Source: DATJWY01 sp035500775 (lineage in GTDB: Bacteria; Pseudomonadota; Alphaproteobacteria; Acetobacterales; Acetobacteraceae). Taken from it: 21,787 nucleotides of DNA. The stretch covers positions 1 through 21,787 of the forward strand of contig DATJWY010000302.1 in assembly GCA_035500775.1 (NCBI GenBank), read 5' to 3'. The position numbers were made by a program, and so were the translations under genes. Under the pieces are notes generated by a model. It saw only the letters and a list, made by a program, of their open reading frames with translations, searched no databases and was not told the origin of the DNA. Every line of letters begins with the position of its first letter. Position 1 is the stretch's first letter. Positions 6,699 to 14,236 of this stretch are shown piece after piece.

Positions 6699-7337
6699 AT
6701 GAGTGACATCAACACCCTGAAGCCGGACAACGCCATTCTCGATCAGGTCGTGCCGGCGCGTGCGCCCTGGTCCGTGACCTTGAAGCGCGGTCAGATCTTG
6801 CGCATCATCGACCTTGAGGGTCAGCAGGCTGTGGATGCGCTGTTCTATCGCGCCGACCACACGGATGAACGCTACAGCGCGCAGGATACGTTGCTCGCCC
6901 AGGGCTCGGCCTACGTCGGGCTGGGCACGAAGCTGCTCTCGAACGAGGGCAATATCCTACTCACCGTGGTGGGCGATACCTGCGGCCGGCATGACACCTC
7001 GGCTGGCGCCTGTAGCTGCGAGGCCAATACCGTCCGCTTCGGCCACCACACGCGCTACATGCATGCCTGCCGGGAGAATTTCCTGCTGGAAATCGGCAAA
7101 TACGGCATGGGCAAACGGGATCTCGTCAGCAACGTCAATTTCTTCATGAACGTGCCGATCCTGCCGGATGGTGAATTGGCGATCGTTGATGGGTTGTCCG
7201 AGCCGGGCGGCTACGTGGATCTGCGGGCGGAAATGGACGTCATTGTTGTGCTTTCCAACTGTCCGCAGGTGAATAATCCTTGTAATGGGTTCAATCCTAC
7301 GCCGATCCGCGTGCTCGTCTGGGATGCGGTGGATTGA
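6699..7337 (+). CDS. urea carboxylase-associated protein 2 (UAAP2; DUF1989, CgdA/CgdB-type carboxyguanidine deiminase subunit)
   Basis: This is the 212-residue second DUF1989 paralog, expected to form a heteromer with UAAP1 and to deiminate carboxyguanidine to allophanate. An AGGGAG ribosome binding site at 6685-6690 supports the ATG at 6699. A Cys/His cluster is visible: Cys95, His98, Asp99, Cys105, Cys107 and Cys124, with Cys188 in 'VLSNCPQ'. It is a good candidate for the metal or catalytic site and is mostly lacking in the partner. The shared C-terminal 'GGYVDLRAEMDVIVVLSNC' shows common ancestry with UAAP1. An 81-base gap with two hairpins separates it from the carboxylase gene. Confidence 0.92.
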   Translation: MSDINTLKPDNAILDQVVPARAPWSVTLKRGQILRIIDLEGQQAVDALFYRADHTDERYSAQDTLLAQGSAYVGLGTKLLSNEGNILLTVVGDTCGRHDTSAGACSCEANTVRFGHHTRYMHACRENFLLEIGKYGMGKRDLVSNVNFFMNVPILPDGELAIVDGLSEPGGYVDLRAEMDVIVVLSNCPQVNNPCNGFNPTPIRVLVWDAVD

Positions 7338-7345
7338 AAGGCACC

Positions 7346-7391
7346 GCAGGGGCTCCACCCCTGCACTCCGCCAAAGGACCATGCCCTTTGG
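7346..7391 (+). repeat. double inverted repeat between UAAP2 and the carboxylase gene
   Basis: Two perfect hairpins stand side by side: GCAGGGG (7346-7352) with CCCCTGC (7358-7364), loop of five, and CCAAAGG (7371-7377) with CCTTTGG (7385-7391), loop of seven. They fill most of the only sizeable gap within the riboswitch-controlled operon. From memory, similar CCCCTGC...CCAAAGG...CCTTTGG motifs recur between genes in Acetobacteraceae, so this may be a dispersed palindromic element rather than a dedicated terminator. There is no U-tract. It could lower or protect the downstream carboxylase message. Confidence 0.6.
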
Positions 7392-7418
7392 AAACCCTTT
7401 CGTTAGCGATGTGAGCCG

Positions 7419-10400
7419 ATGTTTCGCAAAATCCTGATCGCTAATCGTGGCGAGATCGCCTTCCGCATCGTGCGCACATTGCGGCGCATGGGTATCGCTT
7501 CCGTCGCGATTTGCTCCGAGGCCGATCGCTTCGCGCCGCCAGTCCTCGCTGCGGATGAGTCCGTGCTGATTGGGCCTCCGCCCGCGGCGGAGAGCTATCT
7601 GCGCATCGACGCCATCGTCGAAGCCTGCCGGCGTACCGGGGCTGAAGCCGTGCATCCAGGCTACGGCTTCCTCAGCGAACGTGCCGAATTCGCCGAAAGG
7701 CTGGAGGCCGAGGGCATCCGTTTCATCGGGCCCCGACCGGAACAGATCCGCGCCTTCGGCCTCAAGCACACGGCACGTGAGCTTGCCATGGAAAGCGGAG
7801 TGCCGCTGCTTCCTGGCAGCGGTTTGCTGGACAGCGCGGAGGAGGCGGTCGCCGCGGCGTCACGCATCGGCTACCCGGTGATGCTGAAGAGCACGGCCGG
7901 CGGTGGCGGCATCGGCATGCAGCTTTGCCGCGATGAGGCGGAGTTGCTGGACCGCTTCGCGACGGTGCGCCGTCTCAGCGCCAATAATTTTGGCGATGCT
8001 CGTGTTTATCTGGAGAAATTCGTTTCCGCGGCCCGGCATGTCGAGGTGCAGATCTTCGGCGACGGCAAGGGCGGGGTGGTGACGCTCGGCGAGCGCGATT
8101 GCTCGCTGCAACGCCGCAACCAGAAGGTGATTGAGGAAACCCCGGCGCCGGGTCTTTCCGCGGCAACGCGCGCCACGCTGCACCGGGCGGCACGCGCCCT
8201 CGGCGAGGCGGTGCAATACGCTTCCGCCGGCACGGTGGAGTTCGTCTATGACGCCGAGGCCGAAGCCGCCTACTTCCTGGAGGTGAACACGCGGCTTCAG
8301 GTTGAGCATTGCATCACCGAGGAGGTGTTCGGCGTCGATTTGGTTGAGTGGATGGTGCGGCAGGCGGCTGGGGCGTTCACCCTGCCGGAGCAGGCGACGC
8401 TGATCCCGCACGGCGCCGCCATTGAGGCGCGTATCTATGCCGAGAACGCGGCGGAGAATTTCCGGCCCAGCACCGGAAGGCTGACCGAGGTGCGGTTCGC
8501 GCCGGATGTGCGCGTCGATGGCTGGATCGAAACCGGTACCGAGGTGACGCCCTATTACGATCCGCTGCTCGCCAAGGTGATCGCGCATGGCGCCGACCGT
8601 GCCGAGGCGCTCGACCGTTTGACCAAGGCACTGAGTGGCAGCACCATCGCGGGGCTCGAAAGCAATCTCGACTATGTCGCCTCCGTCCTGGAGGCCGACA
8701 TCGTCCGCGCCGGCGGTATGACCACGGGCACGCTCGCGACGCTGGCCTATCAGCCGCACAGCATCGACGTGCTCGCGCCGGGCACGCAATCGAGCGTGCA
8801 GGATTGGCCGGGCCGCCTCGGCTACTGGGATGTCGGTGTGCCGCCGAGCGGGCCGATGGATGACCGCTCCTTCCGTCTCGCCAACCGCATTGTCGGCAAT
8901 GCTGATGGGGCGGCGGCGCTGGAGCTGACGCTGACCGGCCCGACGCTGCGTTTCAACGCCGATGCGCTGATCGCGCTGACCGGCGCGCCCATGGCGGCGA
9001 CGCTGGACGGGGAGGCCGTGCCCTACTGGCGTGCCGTGCCGGTGCGCGTGGGACAGGTGCTGGCGATCGGCGCGATCGAGGGGCCGGGCAACCGCGCCTA
9101 TCTCGCCATCCGCGGCGGCATCGACGCGCCGCTCTATCTCGGCTCACGCGCCACTTTCTCGCTAGGCGGCTTCGGCGGGCACGCGACCGGCGTGCTGCGC
9201 ACCGGCGACGTGCTGCGCATCGCCGCCGATAGCGCGGTCGCCGAGCCGCTCCCGGAACTGCCGGAAGCGGAACGGCCGGCGTTGACCCACGCCTGGGAGC
9301 TTGGCGTGCTCTATGGGCCGCATGGCGCGCCGGATTTCTTCCAGGACGCGGATATCGAGGATCTGTTCTCGACCGCCTACGAGGTGCACTACAACAGTGC
9401 CCGCACCGGCGTAAGGCTGATTGGCCCGAAGCCGCGCTGGGCCCGGCCGGATGGTGGGGAGGCGGGGCTGCACCCCTCCAACATTCATGACAACGCCTAT
9501 GCCGTCGGCGCCATCGATTTCACCGGCGACATGCCGATCCTGCTCGGGCCGGATGGGCCGAGCCTCGGCGGCTTCGTCTGCCCCGCCGTGGTGGTGCGGG
9601 ATGAGTTGTGGAAACTCGGTCAACTCCATCCTGGCGACAGCGTGCGATTCCGCCGCCTCGCCCCGCCGGCCTTGCCGTGCCCGACCGTGCCGAAGCCGAC
9701 CGACGCCGCTGGCGACAGCCCGATCCTGCGCCGCGCGGATGGCGAGGTACCGGTCTGCTACCGCCGTGCCGGCGACGGTTATCTGCTGATCGAGTTCGGC
9801 CCGCTGGTGCTGGACATCAGCCTGCGCATGCGCGTGCAATTGCTGCTGGAGGCGTTGCGGGCGGAGCAATTGCCCGGACTGATCGACCTCACCCCGGGCA
9901 TCCGCTCGCTGCAGGTGCATTACGACCCTGCCGTGCTGACGCTGCCGCGCCTGCTGGATACGGTACAGCGGCTGGAAGCCGCGTTGCCGGACAGCGAGCA
10001 CGCGGAAGTGCCGAGCCGGATCGTCTATCTGCCGCTGTCCTGGAATGACGAGCAGGCGCAGCTTGCCATGCGCCGTTATCAGGATCTGGTGCGGCCGAAC
10101 GCGCCCTGGTGCCCCTCCAACATCGAGTTCATCCGGCGCATCAATGGCCTCGACTCCATCGAGGATGTGCGGCGGATCGTGTTCGATGCCAGCTATCTGG
10201 TTCTCGGCCTTGGCGACGTCTATCTGGGCGCGCCGGTCGCCACGCCGCTCGATCCGCGTCACCGCCTGGTAACGACCAAATACAACCCGGCGCGCACCTG
10301 GACGCCGGAGAACGCGGTCGGCATCGGCGGCGCCTATCTCTGCATCTATGGCATGGAAGGACCGGGCGGCTACCAGCTTTTCGGCCGCACCATCCAGGTC

Positions 10401-10970
10401 TGGAACAGCTGGCGCAGCACCGACGTGTTCGCGCGCGGCCGACCCTGGCTGCTGCGTTTCTTCGACCAGATCCGGTTCTATCCCGTCTCCGGCGAGGCGT
10501 TGCTCGATGCGCGCGCCGCCTTTCCGCACGGGCGCTATCCGGTGCGGATCGAGGAGACGAAATTCAGTCTCCGCGACTACACCGCTTTTACCCGCACCCA
10601 TGCCGCGAGCATCGGCGCCTTCAAGCAGCGGCAGCAGGCGGCATTCGAGGCGGAGCGCCAGAGCTGGATCGAGCAGGGACTGGACAGTTTCGTCGAGGAT
10701 ACCGGGGCGGCCGCGCTGGACGAGGCCGGGCTGCCCCCGGGCTGCATCGGCGTGGATAGTCCGGTGCCCGGTAATGTCTGGCAGGTGTTGGTTGCCGAAG
10801 GGGACAGCGTGCGCGCCGGCGAAACGGTGGCGATCGTGGAATCGATGAAGATGGAGATGCGCGTCGTCTCGCCCGCCGCCGGGCGGGTGCGGGAGATCCT
10901 GTGCCGCCCCGGACGCGAGGTGCGAGGCGGGCAGCGCGTCGCCGTGTTGCAGACGGAGGAAACCGCATGA
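7419..10970 (+). CDS. biotin-dependent urea/guanidine carboxylase
   Basis: This 1183-residue multidomain enzyme carboxylates guanidine (or urea) using ATP, bicarbonate and a covalently bound biotin. The biotin carboxylase domain (about 1-450) starts MFRKILIANRGEIAFRI and shows the glycine loop 'KSTAGGGGIGM' (157-167), 'ERDCSLQRRNQK' (225-236) and 'EVNTRLQVEH' (288-297). A KipA/AHS2-like domain (about 450-770) begins with 'VLAPGTQSSVQDWPGRLGYWDVG'. A KipI/AHS1-like domain spans about 790-1000, and a linker leads to the C-terminal biotinyl domain, where Lys1144 in ESMKMEM is the attachment residue. The start lacks a strong ribosome binding site. The stop overlaps allophanate hydrolase by four bases (ATGA). 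Urea and guanidine carboxylases share this architecture; the upstream guanidine riboswitches and UAAP genes favour guanidine. Confidence 0.95.
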   Translation: MFRKILIANRGEIAFRIVRTLRRMGIASVAICSEADRFAPPVLAADESVLIGPPPAAESYLRIDAIVEACRRTGAEAVHPGYGFLSERAEFAERLEAEGIRFIGPRPEQIRAFGLKHTARELAMESGVPLLPGSGLLDSAEEAVAAASRIGYPVMLKSTAGGGGIGMQLCRDEAELLDRFATVRRLSANNFGDARVYLEKFVSAARHVEVQIFGDGKGGVVTLGERDCSLQRRNQKVIEETPAPGLSAATRATLHRAARALGEAVQYASAGTVEFVYDAEAEAAYFLEVNTRLQVEHCITEEVFGVDLVEWMVRQAAGAFTLPEQATLIPHGAAIEARIYAENAAENFRPSTGRLTEVRFAPDVRVDGWIETGTEVTPYYDPLLAKVIAHGADRAEALDRLTKALSGSTIAGLESNLDYVASVLEADIVRAGGMTTGTLATLAYQPHSIDVLAPGTQSSVQDWPGRLGYWDVGVPPSGPMDDRSFRLANRIVGNADGAAALELTLTGPTLRFNADALIALTGAPMAATLDGEAVPYWRAVPVRVGQVLAIGAIEGPGNRAYLAIRGGIDAPLYLGSRATFSLGGFGGHATGVLRTGDVLRIAADSAVAEPLPELPEAERPALTHAWELGVLYGPHGAPDFFQDADIEDLFSTAYEVHYNSARTGVRLIGPKPRWARPDGGEAGLHPSNIHDNAYAVGAIDFTGDMPILLGPDGPSLGGFVCPAVVVRDELWKLGQLHPGDSVRFRRLAPPALPCPTVPKPTDAAGDSPILRRADGEVPVCYRRAGDGYLLIEFGPLVLDISLRMRVQLLLEALRAEQLPGLIDLTPGIRSLQVHYDPAVLTLPRLLDTVQRLEAALPDSEHAEVPSRIVYLPLSWNDEQAQLAMRRYQDLVRPNAPWCPSNIEFIRRINGLDSIEDVRRIVFDASYLVLGLGDVYLGAPVATPLDPRHRLVTTKYNPARTWTPENAVGIGGAYLCIYGMEGPGGYQLFGRTIQVWNSWRSTDVFARGRPWLLRFFDQIRFYPVSGEALLDARAAFPHGRYPVRIEETKFSLRDYTAFTRTHAASIGAFKQRQQAAFEAERQSWIEQGLDSFVEDTGAAALDEAGLPPGCIGVDSPVPGNVWQVLVAEGDSVRAGETVAIVESMKMEMRVVSPAAGRVREILCRPGREVRGGQRVAVLQTEETA

Positions 10971-12784
10971 TGGAAACCGCGTCCATGATCCCCGCCATGC
11001 TGCAAATCGGCCCGTTGCTGACGGCCTATCGCGCCGGCAGCCTGAGCCCCGTCGCGGTGGCGGAGACGGTGCTGGAGCGCGTCGCCCGCTACGATGATCC
11101 CGCCGTCTGGATCAGCTGCGTGCCGGAAGCGGCGGTGCGGGCGCGGGCCGCCGCGCTCGCCGCCGATCCAACTCTCGCCGCGCGCCTGCCGCTCTACGGC
11201 ATTCCCTTCGCGGTGAAGGATAATATGGATGTCGCGGGGATGGAGACCACCGCAGCCTGCCCCGCCTTCGCTTACAGGCCGGAGCGGACGGCGACCGTCA
11301 TCCAGCGTCTGCTCGATGCCGGTGCGATCCTGATCGGCAAGACCAATCTCGACCAGTTCGCGACCGGCCTTGTCGGCATGCGCTCGCCCTATGGCGCGCC
11401 GCGCTCGGTCTTCGACCGGCGTTATGTCTCCGGCGGGTCGAGTTCCGGCTCGGCGGTTGCGGTGGCGGCGGGGCTGGTCGCTTTCGCCCTCGGCACCGAC
11501 ACGGCAGGGTCCGGGCGGGTGCCGGCAGCGTTCAATAATATCGTCGGCCTCAAGCCGACGCGGGGTCTGCTCAGCACGACCGGGGTGGTGCCGGCCTGCC
11601 GTTCGCTGGATTGCGTATCCGTGTTCGCGGCAAGTGCCGGGGATGCACGGCGTGTCGCCGATGTCGCCGAGGCGTTCGACCCGGAAGACCCGTATGCAAG
11701 ACGGGCCGGGTCGGCGAGGCTGCCGGGGGAAGGGCTGCGTTTCGGCGTGCTGGCTCCGGCGGACCGGGATTTTGCCGGCGACCCGGCGGGGCCGGCGCTC
11801 TACGAGGCCGCCATTGCCCGCCTCGTTGCCCTGGGCGGGACTCCGGTGGAGATCGACTATGCGCCGCTCCGCGAGGCGGCCGTTTTGCTCTATGGCGGCC
11901 CCTACGTCGCCGAGCGGTTGGCCGCGATCAGCGACTTCTTCGCGGCACATGCGGAGGCAATGGACCCGACCGTGCGCGGCATCATCGGTGGCGCGCGGGC
12001 GCACAGCGCGGTGGATGCATTCCAGGCCCAGTACCGGCTGCGCGGCCTCGCGCGTGCCGCGGAGCGGGAATGGGGACGCTACGATGTCATGCTGCTGCCC
12101 ACGGCGCCGCGCATCGTCTCGGTGGAGGAGGTGTCGGCTGAGCCGGTCAAGGCGAACAGCCTGCTCGGCCTCTATACCAACTTCGTCAACCTGCTGGATA
12201 TGAGCGCGATCGCCATTCCCGCCGGATTCCGGCCGGACGGTCTGCCTGTGGGCGTGACGTTGATCGCCCCGGCTTTCGCCGATCGCGAGCTCGCCGGTCT
12301 CGCTGATCGGCTGCACCGGGCACTCGGGGAGGGGGCGGGGCTGGCGCGCGAGAGGCTGGCCGAACCGGAGCTGAGCGCGCCCGTGGAGGACGAGGTGCTG
12401 CTCGCTGTGGTCGGCGCGCATCTGACCGGGTTGCCGCTGCACCACCAGCTCGTCGCGCTCGGCGCCAGGCTCCGGCAGCGGACGCGCACCGCGCCGGATT
12501 ACGCGCTCTATGCGCTGCCGGGCACGGTACCGCCGAAGCCGGGGATGGTGCGGCGCCCGGGCCTCGCGGGGCCAGGGCAGGAAGTGGAGGTATTCGCGCT
12601 GGATGCGGCGGGTTTCGGCCGCTTCGTCGCCGCCATTCCCGCGCCGCTCGGCATCGGCAAGGTCACGCTCGCGGATGGCCGCGTGGTTTCCGGTTTCCTG
12701 TGCGAGGAACAGGCGCTGGATGGCGCGCGGGACATCACGGCGTTCGGCGGTTGGCGGGCCTATATGCGGAGCCTGGAAACCTGA
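10967..12784 (+). CDS. atzF: allophanate hydrolase
   Basis: This 605-residue amidase-signature enzyme hydrolyses allophanate, completing the pathway to ammonia and CO2. The ATG at 10967 overlaps the carboxylase stop (ATGA) and has GGAGG about seven bases upstream; a second ATG follows at once at 10970, so the exact first residue is uncertain by one codon. The catalytic triad is visible: Lys84 in PFAVKDN, cis-Ser158 in GGSSSGS and nucleophile Ser182 in DTAGSGRVPA. A C-terminal domain (about 465-605), specific to allophanate hydrolases, runs from 'VVGAHLTGLPLHHQLVALGA' to a final 'DITAFGGWRAYMRS'. It is the last gene of the operon, followed by a strong palindrome. The symbol follows the characterised allophanate hydrolase family; DUR1-type names are synonyms. 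Confidence 0.95.
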   Translation: MMETASMIPAMLQIGPLLTAYRAGSLSPVAVAETVLERVARYDDPAVWISCVPEAAVRARAAALAADPTLAARLPLYGIPFAVKDNMDVAGMETTAACPAFAYRPERTATVIQRLLDAGAILIGKTNLDQFATGLVGMRSPYGAPRSVFDRRYVSGGSSSGSAVAVAAGLVAFALGTDTAGSGRVPAAFNNIVGLKPTRGLLSTTGVVPACRSLDCVSVFAASAGDARRVADVAEAFDPEDPYARRAGSARLPGEGLRFGVLAPADRDFAGDPAGPALYEAAIARLVALGGTPVEIDYAPLREAAVLLYGGPYVAERLAAISDFFAAHAEAMDPTVRGIIGGARAHSAVDAFQAQYRLRGLARAAEREWGRYDVMLLPTAPRIVSVEEVSAEPVKANSLLGLYTNFVNLLDMSAIAIPAGFRPDGLPVGVTLIAPAFADRELAGLADRLHRALGEGAGLARERLAEPELSAPVEDEVLLAVVGAHLTGLPLHHQLVALGARLRQRTRTAPDYALYALPGTVPPKPGMVRRPGLAGPGQEVEVFALDAAGFGRFVAAIPAPLGIGKVTLADGRVVSGFLCEEQALDGARDITAFGGWRAYMRSLET

Positions 12785-12790
12785 TCGCGC

Positions 12791-12826
12791 ACGGCCGGGC
12801 CGCCCTGGCGGGGGCGGACCGGCCGT
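12791..12826. terminator. bidirectional palindrome between convergent operons
   Basis: ACGGCCGG (12791-12798) pairs with CCGGCCGT (12819-12826), and inside it CCGCCC (12800-12805) pairs with GGGCGG (12812-12817). This gives 14 pairs with one G-A mismatch and a six-base loop. It lies in the 48-base gap between the allophanate hydrolase stop (+) and the glycosidase stop (-), where a shared terminator is expected. Neither strand has a U-tract after the stem, so it may act as a 3'-end stabiliser or a Rho-linked structure. Confidence 0.65.
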
Positions 12827-12832
12827 TCCGGC

Positions 12833-14236
12833 TCAGGGATACGATTCTCCCGTGGCCTCCATCGCCTGTTGCCCGCACAGGGTCACGAAGGTGATCGCGT
12901 CCGGCACGCCGAAGCGGAACGTGTCGGATACGGAGAACCCGCCTGCCGCGTCGCCGATAGTGTGGATCGCGGCACGCACCGTCCGGTTCGTCCGCAGCGT
13001 GGCGGGCAGAGCGGGGACCGCGACCGGTATGTGCGGATCGGTCGAGGCGTCATCGCCGGAAACCTCGTCCCACAGCAGCAGCAGCAGCGCGCCATCCGCC
13101 CGGCGCAGCAGCAGGTGATGCACGTGTGACACGTCGTCGAACGAGCCGGCGCCGGCGAGGCTCAAGGTCAGGCGGAGATTGGGCGGGGGCGGCGCGCAGC
13201 GCCCTTCCTCCGGCGGGCCGAGGGCGTGGATGAAGTCCCGGAGGGCGACATAGGCAGGCCGTTCGGAAAGATCGTAGCGCAGCAGGCCGAACGCTGATTC
13301 CGGATCCTCGTTCTTCGGATCGTATTGATGATCGAGGAACTGATAGACGAAGATCGGCTTGATCCCGAGACGGAAATACTCGGCGTAGACCCGGGGAATG
13401 TATTTCGCCTGGAGCGCTTCGGCGGTGTGGTGGATATCGGTCGGGTAGCCGGTTTCCGTCGCCGCCATCGGCCGGTTGCCATAGATGGGGCCAACGGCGC
13501 GGTAGGCGCCCTGCGCGACCACGAGGTTGACCGACGGGAAGGTTCCGGCGCGATAGAAGGCGCGCAGCCCGCCATATGGTTCTGCCGGCCCTGCGTCATT
13601 GCCGCCGAATGGGTAGGGGTGGAAATTCCCGAGATCGGCATATTGCCAGAGGCCGAACATCGCCCGCACCGGCTTTGCCGTGGGCATGCCGGCGAGGCCA
13701 AGCGCGGTGCCGATCACCGGCAGGGACGATGTCTCTGGATCGGCCTTCAACACCCGATAGAGATCTTTCTGATACTGCACCGATCCGTCTGGGTAGCCCT
13801 TCCCTTGGTAACTGATGTGCAGCATGGACCAGAACCCGTCGGGTTCGTTCGGCCCCTCGACCGCGTCGATCGCGCGCTGTGTCTGGTTCAGCCGCTTGAC
13901 CTGATCCCTTACTGCTTCCGGCGCATCCTGCTTCGGATCGGCGAGCAGGGTCGTGGTGATGCCGTGATCCGCGAGATCGGCAATGTGCTCGTTGATCATG
14001 TCGCGGACACGACGGATGCCGAGCGCGACCAGCTTGTTCCGTACCGCGTCGTAGCGATCCGTGTACGGCGTGCCGTAAAACCCGAAATGCGTGACGACGC
14101 CCATGGAGCCGAGCAGAGCCTCCGCGGGCTTGGCGGAGGCGGCTGTCAGGGTTTCCGTCTCCGCCCGTGCCGGCCCGGCGCCGCACAGGAGGGCGAGCGT
14201 CAGGCCGGCGGCAAGCCGGATTACGGCGACGGCCAT
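12833..14236 (-). CDS. secreted glycoside hydrolase-like protein (clan GH-A type), exopolysaccharide-linked
   Basis: This is a 467-residue exported protein. The N-terminus has a signal peptide (MAVAVIRLAAGLTLALLCGAGPARA) with likely cleavage near residue 25. The body looks like a TIM-barrel glycosidase: 'GPNEPDGFW' offers an acid/base Glu131 after Asn, and 'MAATETGYPTD' offers a nucleophile Glu261, the usual spacing for clan GH-A. The last 120 residues look like a beta-rich accessory domain. Its ATG overlaps the stop of the Wzc-like gene by one base, so it is translationally coupled to polysaccharide export. A role in trimming or releasing the exported polymer is plausible. I cannot assign a GH family or a substrate. 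Confidence 0.75.
   Translation of the reverse strand: MAVAVIRLAAGLTLALLCGAGPARAETETLTAASAKPAEALLGSMGVVTHFGFYGTPYTDRYDAVRNKLVALGIRRVRDMINEHIADLADHGITTTLLADPKQDAPEAVRDQVKRLNQTQRAIDAVEGPNEPDGFWSMLHISYQGKGYPDGSVQYQKDLYRVLKADPETSSLPVIGTALGLAGMPTAKPVRAMFGLWQYADLGNFHPYPFGGNDAGPAEPYGGLRAFYRAGTFPSVNLVVAQGAYRAVGPIYGNRPMAATETGYPTDIHHTAEALQAKYIPRVYAEYFRLGIKPIFVYQFLDHQYDPKNEDPESAFGLLRYDLSERPAYVALRDFIHALGPPEEGRCAPPPPNLRLTLSLAGAGSFDDVSHVHHLLLRRADGALLLLLWDEVSGDDASTDPHIPVAVPALPATLRTNRTVRAAIHTIGDAAGGFSVSDTFRFGVPDAITFVTLCGQQAMEATGESYP

Noticed and set aside
9162..12445. Two long minus-strand frames opposite the carboxylase and allophanate hydrolase
   Set aside because: They are antisense to conserved enzyme domains, and their compositions are typical of mirrored GC-rich codons.
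13076..13092. CAG trinucleotide run
   Set aside because: It encodes a leucine run in the glycosidase-like protein and is short; it is likely simple codon repetition, not a contingency locus.
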